A stretch of DNA of 64,000 nt. Source: Microbacterium pumilum. GTDB lineage: Bacteria > Actinomycetota > Actinomycetes > Actinomycetales > Microbacteriaceae. The stretch spans positions 4,154,001-4,218,000 of the forward strand of contig NZ_BAAAOH010000001.1 in the NCBI RefSeq assembly GCF_039530225.1. Reading direction: 5' to 3'. Position numbers and translations under genes: made by a program. The notes below the pieces were generated by a model. That model searched no databases, had not been told where the DNA came from, and worked only from the letters and a program-made list of their open reading frames with translations. The number at the start of each line of letters is the position of its first letter. Within the stretch, counting starts at the first letter, position 1. Shown here piece by piece: positions 25,361 to 36,500 of this stretch.

Positions 25361-26035
25361 GTGACCTATCACCTCGCAGGCGACTCGACGGTGGCACCGA
25401 TGAAGCCCGAGGAGGAGCCGATGACCGGCTGGGGTGAGTGCCTCGCTGAGTTCGTTTCTGGTCCAGTGCGCAATCTGGCGTTCGGCGGGGCGACGACCGA
25501 ATCCTTCGTCACCTCAGGATCATGGGCGGTGCTGATCGAGGAGGTCGAGCCGCGCGACACAGTGGTCATCCAGTTCGGACACAACGATCAGAAAGTGCCG
25601 GGGGTGTTGGATGCTCGCGGCGGGTACACGGCACGGTTGCGCAAATTCGTTGATGAGACTCGAGCCCGTGGGGCTACAGCGGTCCTGTGCACATCGTGCG
25701 AACGCCGCCATTTTGATGGCGATCGCATCACGCCCTCCCACGGCGACTATCCCAACGCCGTGCGAGACCTTGCGGATGAGATCAATACCCCACTCGTAGA
25801 TCTGACCGCGTTCACGACGTGGCTGTATGAAGACTTGGGAGTCGCGGCCTCGGCCAGCTTGTTTTCACATTATGCGCCGCGAGAGACAGCGGCGTGGCCT
25901 GATGGTCTGGTCGACGACACGCACTTCCGGCTCCACGGTGCGCGCCGGATAGCCGCATTCGTAGGAGGATCGCTCGGCGCGATCGAGCGGCGGGACGGCA
26001 ACCTGCCTGCACTTGGCCCGTCGCTCATCAGCTGA
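25361..26035 (+). CDS. SGNH-family esterase, rhamnogalacturonan acetylesterase-like
   Basis: The 224-residue protein begins with a GTG and shows block I AGDSTVA (catalytic Ser), block III FGHNDQK and block V DDTHF (Asp and His), the order of the CE12-like rhamnogalacturonan acetylesterases. There is no signal peptide, so it would deacetylate oligosaccharides inside the cell. It follows the aldolase by 13 bases and is probably cotranscribed. The actual acetylated substrate (pectin, xylan or another glycan) is not determined by sequence. Confidence 0.82.
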   Translation: MTYHLAGDSTVAPMKPEEEPMTGWGECLAEFVSGPVRNLAFGGATTESFVTSGSWAVLIEEVEPRDTVVIQFGHNDQKVPGVLDARGGYTARLRKFVDETRARGATAVLCTSCERRHFDGDRITPSHGDYPNAVRDLADEINTPLVDLTAFTTWLYEDLGVAASASLFSHYAPRETAAWPDGLVDDTHFRLHGARRIAAFVGGSLGAIERRDGNLPALGPSLIS

Positions 26036-26139
26036 TACTGAGGCTTCGTGCCCGGACTCAGGATTCAGGATGATCGACACCGGACCCGGTCCCTGATCAT
26101 GCTTGGCCCACGTCAGACTAGTCGAGAGAGGGTGACCTC

Positions 26140-27270
26140 GTGTCCAATCAAGTGAAGCGCGATCTTCGGGGCATCGAGGGGCTGGAGGCCTTGACGAGAC
26201 GGCGACCCTTCTCGTCGCGAAACGCCGTCGAAATCCCAGGGCTGCTCGCCGACGTGCTGGGGATGCCGGAGGTTCCCCCGGAGACTGCGATCGAGGAAAC
26301 CGGGTCATGGCACAAAGATGGCGTGGAAGGTGTCGCTCTGCGTTGGTCCACCGGGTTCGGGTCGGCTACAGATGGCTGGCTGCTGCGCCCCGTCGGTGAA
26401 ACGGGGCCACTCCCCGGCCTGGTCGTCCTCCATTGCCATGGCGGCATGAAGCGGTACGGGAAGGAGAAGGTGGCTGACCGTCACCACCCCGTCCCCGCGC
26501 CGGTCGTGGCGTTCCGGGCCGAATGCTACTCAGGCCGAGCTGTGGCGAACGATTTCGCACGAGCGGGCCATGCAGTATTGGTCCACGATGCGTTCGGCTG
26601 GGGAAGTCGGCGCGTGCCGGTGGATTACATGCCGGAGCGCAGCGAGCACATCGCCAGCCTCGAGCTGAAGGAGCATCTCGCTGCTGGCCATGCGGTCGGC
26701 GAGGCTACCGAGTACGACGTGCACGCCGCCCCGCACGAGGACATCATGGCCAAGACGCTCGGGGTTCTCGGCACTTCCTGGGCCGGGGTGATTGCACGAG
26801 ACGATCTCATCGCCACCTCGGTGCTCGCCCAGCATCCCGCAACGGCGAAGGGCGGCGTAGCAGTCGTTGGATTCTCCGGCGGTGGCGCACGCGCTGTGCT
26901 GGCATCAGCCTTGAGCGACAGCATCCGCGCGACGGGAGTGATGGCGATGATGTCGACGTTTGACGGCATCCTGGACGGATACCTCCATGCTCACAGTTGG
27001 ACGATGATGAGTCCCGGGATCGGACGCGTCGCGGATTGGCCGGAGATCGCCGCCGCACGGGCACCCCGCCCTCTGTTCGTCGGCTATGCCGAGCGGGATG
27101 CCCTGTTTCCGCTGACGGGCATGCGCGCCGCGCACGACATCATCAGCCGGCGGTATGCGACGTCTCAGGCGGCGGAGCAGTACCGAGCGCACTGGGCGAA
27201 CGCGACTCACTCGTTCGATGCCAGCACGCAGCGCGCGTTCCTTACCTGGCTGAACGAGTCGCCGCGCTGA
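26140..27270 (+). CDS. Alpha/beta hydrolase, acetylxylan esterase-like
   Basis: The 376-residue cytoplasmic protein begins with a GTG. The nucleophile elbow is GFSGGGAR, the acid is probably the Asp in YAERDALFP, and the base is the His in ATHSFD near the end. An oxyanion region reads VVLHCHGGMKRYG. The overall layout is that of dienelactone-hydrolase-like or acetylxylan-esterase-like enzymes often found with glycoside hydrolases. It is the last plus-strand gene of the uronate operon and would remove ester groups from imported oligomers. The specific ester is unknown. Confidence 0.75.
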   Translation: MSNQVKRDLRGIEGLEALTRRRPFSSRNAVEIPGLLADVLGMPEVPPETAIEETGSWHKDGVEGVALRWSTGFGSATDGWLLRPVGETGPLPGLVVLHCHGGMKRYGKEKVADRHHPVPAPVVAFRAECYSGRAVANDFARAGHAVLVHDAFGWGSRRVPVDYMPERSEHIASLELKEHLAAGHAVGEATEYDVHAAPHEDIMAKTLGVLGTSWAGVIARDDLIATSVLAQHPATAKGGVAVVGFSGGGARAVLASALSDSIRATGVMAMMSTFDGILDGYLHAHSWTMMSPGIGRVADWPEIAAARAPRPLFVGYAERDALFPLTGMRAAHDIISRRYATSQAAEQYRAHWANATHSFDASTQRAFLTWLNESPR

Positions 27271-27502
27271 CGAACCTGCTGAGACCTCTTGGCTGAGCAG
27301 GTGCGGCTGGTGCCGGTGATGGGGACGCCTTGAGTAATTTGGACAGTGGGACGGAGGTTACTGGCGAGACTGCGCGAGGGCTACTCCACACGAGGCATCA
27401 CAGCGATGTTGCGTTGCCCTGAGGTGCAACCTCGCACGCCGAATTGCATGATGCGGCTGCGGCCGTCGCCCAGCCTCGATGCCGTGGCTGCCCCGACGCC
27501 GC
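27271..27502. other. Intergenic region between two convergent genes
   Basis: No intact gene is supported. A short stretch (27361-27480) translates to LARLREGYSTRGITAMLRCP, which faintly resembles a recombinase or ParB-like helix-turn-helix. It lacks start, frame continuity and length, so I treat it as possible debris only. Confidence 0.3.
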
Positions 27503-27538
27503 CAGGCCGCCGACCTTCGGGGTGAGGTCGGCGGCCTG
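27503..27538 (-). terminator. Perfect 13-bp stem-loop terminator of the GH53 gene
   Basis: CAGGCCGCCGACC (27503-27515) pairs perfectly with GGTCGGCGGCCTG (27526-27538) around a 10-base loop, 15 bases after the GH53 stop. It may also end transcription from the opposite esterase gene. Confidence 0.8.
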
Positions 27539-27552
27539 TCGGGCGCTGCGTG

Positions 27553-30500
27553 CTATTTGACGGTGATGCTCGCGCTCTTCGCAGCCGATGTATTGCCGGC
27601 GTTGTCGGTCGCGGTGTAGCTCAGGGTGTGGGTTCCCTTGCCGGTGACTGGAACGGGTCCGGCGTAGGTGGTCCAGGCGCCCTGGTCGAGGCTGTACTTA
27701 ATCACGCCGACGCCGGATACGGGGTCGGTGGCGGTCAGGGTGACCGGTACCGTGCCGACCTGACTGTTCGTGAACGCCGCCGCCGTAACCGGTGAGGCGG
27801 TGTCGCGTTTGGTCACGATCGTTTTCACCTGGGACACGTTGCCCTTGATATCGGTCGCCCGATAGGTCCAGGTGATCTGTCCCGCCGGCACCGAGATCGC
27901 GACCGTGTACGGCTTCCACGCTCCCCCGTTGACCTGATACTCACGGGACGCGACCCCCGACGGGTCCGTCGCGGTGATCGCGAGAGTCACCGCTGCGGTG
28001 CCCTTGTACCAGCCGTTGCTTCCGGTCGGCGCGGCGGGGCTGATCACCGCGGACACCGTCGGCCCGGTGGTGTCGGGCGCGACCACGGTGATCGTCGCGG
28101 TCTTGGTCGCCGAGGTGTTCCCAGCGTTGTCGATCGCGCTGTAGTACAGGCTGTGACTTCCTGCCCCGGTCACCGGGATCGCACCGGTGTAGGTGATCCA
28201 GGGGCCCTGGTCCAGCGAGTAGACGATCTGCCCGACACCGGATGTCGCGTCCGTCGCGGTCAACGTGACCGGGACGGTGCCCACCCCACCGTTCGTGAAC
28301 GACGCGGTGGCGACCGGTACGACGATGTCACGTTTGATCACGACCGTCTGGGTGGCCGCGATGTTGCCGGCCTTGTCGGTGGCCCGGAACGAGTACGTCG
28401 TGGTCCCCGATGGTGCGGTCAGCGGTGCGGTGTAGACCGTCCACGTTCCCGTCCCGATCTTGTACGCCACCGACTTCAGACCGGATGTCGCAGCGCCGGG
28501 CACGGTCGGGTCGGTCGCGGTCGCCTTCAGCGACACCGTCCCGGTGAACCAGGAGTTCAGCCCGGTCGGAGCGTCCGGGGTGGTGGTCACGGAGAGCACC
28601 GGTGCGGTGGTGTCGGGCGATGCGATCCGCACCGTCACCGTCTTGACCGCCTCGGTGTTACCGGCCAGGTCGGTGCTTGCGAACGTGACGACCCGGTCTC
28701 CGGCGCCATCGACATAGAACGCGGCGGAGTACTGCGTCCACGTCCCGCCATCGACCTGATACCAGGTGGAACCAACGCCCGAGGGGGTGTCGGTGCGGGT
28801 CAGCGTCACCTTCACCGGCGCGGAGCTGGCCCCGTCGAGATCGTTGAACGTGGCGGTGGTGACGGGGGCGGTGGTGTCGCGCTTGACCGTGATCGTCTTG
28901 ATCGCCGACACGTTGCCCTTGGTGTCCGTGGACCGGAACCCGTACGTCGTGGTCCCCGCCGGTGCACTGATCGGCGCCGTGTAGACCGTCCACGCTCCCG
29001 TGCCGATCCGGTACTCGGTCCTCGCGACACCGGAGACGTCCGTCGCGGTCGCGGCGACCGTGACCGTGCCGGTGAACCACCCGTTCGCGCCGTTCGGCGA
29101 CACCGGGGTCGTGGCCACGCTCAGCAGCGGCGCCGAAGTGTCGGGCCCGACGAGGACCTGACTGGTCTTCACTGCACCGGCGTTGCCCGCCGTATCCGTC
29201 GCCGAGTACTCGACCGTGTGGACGCCCGCGCCGGTGATCGTGAACGGTGCCGTGTAGGTCTTCCAGCTGCCCGAATCGACCCGGTAGGTGATCGATGCGA
29301 CACCCGACACCGCGTCCGTCGCGGCCAGGGTGACCTTCGACGAGGTGGTGTTGACTGCGGCGGCGGTGGATGTCGCCGCCGGGGCGTCCTCATCGCGCTT
29401 GACCGTGATGGTCTTGAAGCCCGACACGTTGCCCTTCCCGTCCGCTGCCCGGAACGTGTAGACCGTGGTGCCGACCGGCACCGCGATCGGACCCGAGTAC
29501 GTCGTGAACGCACCCGACCCGGCACGGTACGTGATGGCCTCGATCCCGGACTGGGTGTCCGTCGCCGTGAGCGTCAGCGTCACCGGGGAGGTGAACCAGC
29601 CGTTCGCACCATTCGGGGTCCCCGGCGTAGTGGTGCCGTTCACCACCGGAGGTGTGGAATCGACCGGAGCGAACGTGACGGTGGCCGACTTCGCCTGCTC
29701 CACGTTGCCCGCCTTATCCGTGCCGGCGAAAGTGATGGTCGCGTTCGCGGCCACCTCGAACGCACCCGTGTACGGTGTGTTCGCTCCACCGTTGACGGAG
29801 TACGAGATGCCCTGCACTCCCGAGCCACCGTCCGTGGAGCTCAGCGTGACCTCCACCGGTCCGGTCGCCTGACCGTCCTGGTCATCGAACGACGCGACCG
29901 AGACCGGCGCCGTGGCATCCCGCTTCACGGTGACCGTCTCCGGAGCGGAGACGTTGCCCTTCGCGTCGGTGGCACGGTACTCGACCTCCACCGCTCCCTC
30001 CGGGACCACGATCGCGGTCGTATAGGTCGTCCACGCACCCCCACTGAGGCGGTATTCGATCGACGCCACCGCGCTGCGCTCGTCGACAGCCGACAGGCTC
30101 ACCGAGACCGCACCCGTGTACCAGCCGTTCTGGCCGGACGGTGCGGCCGGTGCCGTCGCCGCGGTGACGACCGGCGCCTCCGTGTCGGCGACCGCGATCT
30201 GGATCGTCGCCGACTTCACGGCCGACACATTCCCCGCCACATCCACCGCCTCGTACGCGATCGTGTGGGTTCCCGCACCAGACACCGACACCGGGGTCGT
30301 GTAGGTCGTCCACGCGCCACCATCCAGGCTGTAGACGATCGACCCGACACCCGAGCCGGCATCCGTCGCCGACAGCGTCACCGCAACCGGACCCGTCGAC
30401 GCACCCGAATCATCATCGAACGTCGCAGCCGTGACCGGAGCAGTGCCGTCACGCTTGACCGTGACCGACTCCGGGTCGGACACATTGCCCTTCCCATCCG

Positions 30501-33500
30501 TCGCCCGGTACGAAACCGTCGTCGAGCCCTCGTCGAGCACGATCGGGGCGGTATAGGTCGCCCAGTCGCCGGAACCGATCCTGTACTGAACAGACGCGAC
30601 ACCCGACCGGTCGTCCGTCGCCGACAGCGTGAGCGAGACCGTGCCGGTGTACCAACCGGCATCGCCGGTCGGGTTCGCGGGGTTCACCTTCGCGACGACC
30701 ACCGGGGCGGTGGTGTCCGCAGCCACGATCGTGACCGACGCGGACTCCACCTGACCCGCGTTGCCGGCGATGTCGATCGCGCGGTACGACACCTCATGCT
30801 CGCCCGCACCGGCAACCGACACGGGTCCGGAGTAGGTGAGCCAGGAGCCGCCGTCGACGGAGTAGGAGATCGTGTCGACGCCGGAAGCGGCATCCGTCGC
30901 CGACAGCGTCACCGCCACCGGGCCCTCGGTCGTGCCGTCTGCGTCATCGAACACTGCCGACGCCGCCGGCGCGACCGTGTCGCGCTGCACCGACACCGAC
31001 TGCACCGCCGACACGTTGCCCGCAGTATCCGTCGCCCGGTAACCGAACAACGATGCACCCTGCGGCGCAGCGACGGGACCCTCGTACACCGTCCACGCGC
31101 CTGCCGCTCCGATCCGGTACTCGATCGAATCGATCTCGGAGTCATCCGTCGCGGCGAGCGCAACGCTGACAGCGCCGGTATACCAGCCCGCCAGACCGGT
31201 CGGACTCGCGGGACTCACCGTCGCCACGACCACCGGATCGGTGGTGTCGACCAAGAACGGCGCCGTTGCGGGCGATTCCGACGTGCCGAGCGAGTTCGTG
31301 GCCTTCACTCTTGCCGTCCAGCTTCCGCCCGGGGCGTCCTGGAAGATCACCGACGTAATCGAACCGTCGACTGACTTCTGCAGCGGCGGCCCCGACTGCG
31401 GCGTGAGCGTGATCTCGTAACCGGTAATCGGGTCATCGCCATCATCGGGGGCAGTCCAAGAGACTTGTACGTCCTGACCCGTGACCTTCACCTGCGGCAC
31501 CTCGATGGCTGCGGGCGGGAAACCTCCGCCGTCGACGTCGACACGCATGCGCGCACTGATGGGCGTGGGATCGCCGTAGACCCAGAGCTTCACCGTGATG
31601 TAGGCCGAGCCGCGCTTCACACCATGCACCTCAGCGGTTGCGGGCGAGTCCACCGACGCAGTCACTGTGGCAACCGTTGGGTCGGAGGAAGACCATTCGA
31701 CATTGGCGATGTCTGACAGCCCGTCACCGCCCGTGGGCTTCGCAATGAGGTTCTTCTCCTCGCTCGATTCGAGCGAAATCGAGTCGTCGTTCGGAAATAC
31801 CGTCGCACCGTCGTCATCGACCACGGCGAACTGTTCAGAAGCGTGAGGCGTATCCGTGACGATCACGTGAACGACGGCCTTGACCGTCGGGTTCGACTTC
31901 GAGGCCACCGTGATGTCGGCTTCGGCAGGCACGACATCGCCCAATGAGTCATATGTATGCGCGGCATAGACGAGACCATTGTCAGTAACTTTCACGGCAT
32001 CCTCGTCAGAGGACGTCCAGGTCAATTCCTGCGACGCGGTCGCGGGCACCACTGACGCGGTGAGCCGGTGGCTCACAGCGAGGGTGTCGGTCACAGGCAG
32101 CAGGCGAATCGTCGTCTTGTCTACCTCGACCTTCTTGGCCTCAGCTGCTGTGCCGTAGACGACCACATCGTCCAGCGCAGGGAACCAGGTGCCGCTTCCG
32201 CTTCCCGTCGTCCAGAACTGGAAGCGACCGAGATCACCGGCGTAGTCCGTGTTGGGATCGAAGGGCACGGTGCGGGTCGCTGTGACACTCGCGTTGTCAC
32301 GTGCGGTCAATGTGAATGTGACTTCCTTCATACCCGTGTCGATTTCGGCGTGCACTCGGTACCACGCGGCTGTGGTCGCGAATCCGGTGCCGACATTCGC
32401 CATGCCGCCGACAAGAGCCGTGGAGTTCGCCGCGGTGAGCTGCCCGCCAGTGCCGTAGGCGATCTCGGCCTTGTTGACATATCGGAGGGTCAGGTAGCGA
32501 TTTCCTGCGCTGTCAGTGAGAGCGAGGTACGCTCCATTCGCTGACCCCGGCGTCCCGACGTTGTAGGTGAAGTCCGTGACGATCTTCGAGCTCGTCACAG
32601 GATGCGCGAGCACTTTCTGGAGCGCGCTCGCTCCTGTGCCGCTGCGGGAAGTGAGGACCAGTGCTTTGCCCCCGTTTCCAGTTGTGACTCGAGCCGTCAT
32701 GACCGGAACGGATGCAGCCTGCGTCAAACCCCACGTATATGTCGTGCCACGGGACTCGAAGGTCTCGCTGAGCGTCGGTACATAGACATCCGCGTGCGTC
32801 GCGACACCGCCGTCGCGAGTCGCTGCCGTGATCCTCGCGACGCCGGCCGACACGGCAGTGACCTTGCCGGTCGCGTCCACCGTGGCGACGTCCGGCGTGT
32901 CGGACCTCCACACGATGTCGGCGTTCGTTGCCGCTGCGGGCTGGACAGTGAGGGCAAACGTCCGGGTAGGCGCCGAGCCGACAGGTTCGTCCGCGAAGAA
33001 GTCGGACCGGAATACGTGCGTTGTCGCATCGAGCACGAGCCCTGTGACAAGTTGCGCGGCATCCGTAACCGTCACTCGTGCAGTCGCGGTCAACGCGCTG
33101 CCGTCTGTCGTCGTGGCGGTGATGTCCGTGGTTCCGGCCGCGACAGCGGTCACCTTCCCGTGTGCGTCGACCGTCGCGACTGCGGGGGTTGACGACGCCC
33201 AGGTCAGCGCTCCATCCGCATCGGCGGGTAGGACGACCGCTTGCAGCCCGCGCGTCGACCCCGTCTGCAGTCGGATGTCGGAAGAGACGAATGTGAGGCT
33301 GGTCGCCTTGACGCCGCTGACCGTCACGGTGGCTGTCGTGGACACCGCAGGATTGTCCTGCGAGACCGCGGTGATCGTCGTCTGGCCGTCGGCAACGCCC
33401 GTCACGACGCCGGACGCATCAACTTTCGCAACGAGGGGGTTCGCGGAGGACCACGTGAGCCTGTAAAGCGTGGCGGTCGAGGGCACGATGTGCGCTCCGA

Positions 33501-36500
33501 GGGAGGCCGTTGCACCGATGGCCACTGCCGCATTCGGCTTGTCAAGGGTGATCCCTGTGACCGCCACTTTGGTAGAAACCACGTGCACCGTGATGCTCGT
33601 GCCACCGTCTGCCGTAGCGATCTTGAGGTCGGTGGACCCGGCGTCTCGTACGTTCAATTGAACGGTGTTCCCGGTGCCGGAGTAGGCGCGCAGCTTGCCC
33701 TTCGGGGTCTGCCACGTCTCCCCGAAGAAAGATGCGACCGAGGGATCCGACGACGTGAAAGTCAGCATCCGATCACTTGCGGAGGTCGCCAAGGTCGATG
33801 TCAGCTGCAATGTGTCGAGTGCTTTGACTGTCAGAGTCTGACCGTCGGTGAGCGTGGTCGTGCCACTGGTCACAGTGAGGTCTCCCTGCGCAGCTTTGAA
33901 CGGCGCCGACACAGTTACGCTCGCGGTTGCCACATTGCCGCTCGCATCGGTTGCGGTCACCGTCGTCGTTCCAGAAGCGATACCCACGACGTACCCATAC
34001 CGACTGACGGTCGCGACGGACTTGTCGGCCGATGAGTAGGTAACATCCGAATCCGTGAGGACCTGGTCCGTCGGAGAGACCACCGGTTGGAGGCGCTGAC
34101 GATCGCCGACGGTGAGGTCGATGGTCCCGTCGATGAGCGTGATCCCCGTTGGGGGCGTTGCTGCGACAGCGTAGGGCGCGTGAACCCCAGGCTCATTCAG
34201 AGGTGTCTGCATACTCGCAGGCTTGCTCTTGACCGTGCCGCGCATGAGATAGGCATTGAGGCTGTCTAGCGCATCGCCTGACTTGCCTGGCTGAGCAGAT
34301 CCCGCCGCGATGACGGCGGGATTGCCGTTGTTGAACATCGTCCGGGTGCTGACATCCGCGGGGACGCCTTGCTTCGATCCGATTCCGCTGACGGGGATCC
34401 AGTCGATCTCCCAATAATAGAAGCCGCGTGTTTGGCCGTACGGGTTGGGAACGTCGAACGGAGCCTGCATATAGTCGAGGAGCCAGTTGTACTGACCGTT
34501 GACGCTCCGCGCGTAGTACTGAGCTTCCGGGGTGATGACATTGTCAGAAGCCCAAGTGGCCTTGTAGTTCGTGAACGAAACAGCGGTCTCGACGTTCACG
34601 TAGTCAAGGTAGCGGAGCGCTGGATCGCCGTTGATCGTCTCAGCCATGTTGAGGATGTTTGCGCTGGCCCGGCCACCGTACAACGAGAAAGAGGCGCCGT
34701 CGATCTTGGCTCCGTTGTTGATAAGGCCCTTGAAGAAGCTCTGTGCCGCGGTCGTGGAGTATCCGTTGGCGGTATGGGCGTATCCGGGTACTTCCGGGGT
34801 CACGGCTCTGAGTGCGTCGTTGATGGCGGTGATGATCGCCGCGTGCCCGGTTGAGGTTTCCCCCTGCCCAATTGGCCAGACCAGGCCACCGTTCTGTTCG
34901 TTGCCCTGCTTCACGCCCACGATCTCGACACCCGTAGCCCTGATGGCTGTGAGCGTGTCGGTCACGTAGTTGTAGACCGCAGATCGGATGTGGGCGAGAT
35001 CAGAGTTCGCCAGTTTGCCGTCGTATGCCTGTTTGATCCACTCCAGAGGGGTAAAAGCCTTGCTGCTGCTGATGAACGAGTCGCTGAGGTGAAAGCTCGG
35101 CAGGTAGCTGAGACCCAGTTCGTGTGCCCGCTCTGCCAGCGCGGCGGAGTGGAGCTTGTCGAAGTAGCCGTCCCAGGATCGTTTATCGGTGTCAGGGTAC
35201 GCACCACCCCCGGGGATCCCGTCGGTCACCTTGACGCGGTTCAGGCTTGCGTCGTACAACACTTGACCGGCATGTACGAAGATCATGCTCGTGATCGAGT
35301 TCACGCCACGGTTGGAGAGGATCCGCAGAGCGTCCTGCTGAACGCCGTTGACGAAGAACTTGCCTTCGTTGTCTTCCAGCACCTGGAGGTTGGAAACGTC
35401 CGCGCCGCGGAGGTAGGAATCGTCGAGGCTGAAGATATCGAAGTTATCCACCCAGGCGTTGTCCGAGCCGTTCCCGGACCAGTCGTCTGCAGGCGCTACT
35501 GACGAGTCTGTGAACACTCCGACAGAGTCTCGATACGCCTGGTCTGCGATGGTGTTGGCGTAGATCGTGACCTGATGGTCGTTTGAGCCGGTCGTAAAGC
35601 TTGCGGTCACCAGAGACCAACCGTCGGATCCGGCCGGCGCCTGGCGGAGCACAGCACCCCCGGCTCCTCGGATACCGATGTTGACCCTGTTGCCGGTACT
35701 CATGCGCGTGACGAGCGTGCCGATCGAGCCGAATTGGTCGGTCTGCGCGGTACTGGTGTACGTATCTGCTCGTTGCACCTTCGTGCGTGCGCTGACGATA
35801 TAGCGAGTGTTCGGCTCGACCGGGACGGTCTGTCCGACTTCTCCGCCTGCGGCCAGTTGCACTGCACCGGCACCGCTGTCCGCGCCTTCTGTGATCGGGG
35901 TGACTTTCGCGCCGTCGTTCGCCGTCCAGCCGGTGAGGCCCGTGTCGAAACCCCAGTTCTGCAGTGGGTTCTCATCCTGCGAGTCGAGCGTCAGCGTGAG
36001 TGCGTCGACGTTCAGGGCTGCGGTACCGGCCGTGATCGTGACGGTCACCTGTCCGTTGTAGACGAGCACATTCCGGTGCGCGGCCTGGGCCCAGGTTGCG
36101 TTTCCGGGGAGGTAGACGTCGAGAAGTGCAATGGCGTCCGGCGCGCCGGTGGCGGATGCTGTGAGCGCGGCGGCGTTGTTGCTCTTGGACCCGTCCACCC
36201 ATGCTGCGAGGGTGTAGCTGCCCTGCGGTATGCCCGTGACGGTCTGGGTGATGGATGCTCCTGCCGCGAGTCGCACGTAACCGGACCCGTCTTGGGCGTG
36301 CCCATCGGAGAGGGCCGAGACCGTGCCCTTGGGTGTCCAGCCAGTGAGGCCCTGCTCAAACGAGAGATTCGTCGCGGCGACCGGCGATGCTAGGGGCACG
36401 GTCACAAGCTTGGCCGTGGGAAGGGCTTGCGCGGGACCCGGCACTGCGCACGCGACCAGCGCGATCGCGACGACTGCCGCGAGTTCCCGCCACCACCTGA

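Noticed and set aside
28153-31374. Long plus-strand open frame (over 1000 codons) opposite the GH53 repeats
   Set aside because: It is antisense to the tandem repeats, is extremely Arg/Asp-rich and has no family features or ribosome site. Its length comes from GC bias and the repeat periodicity.
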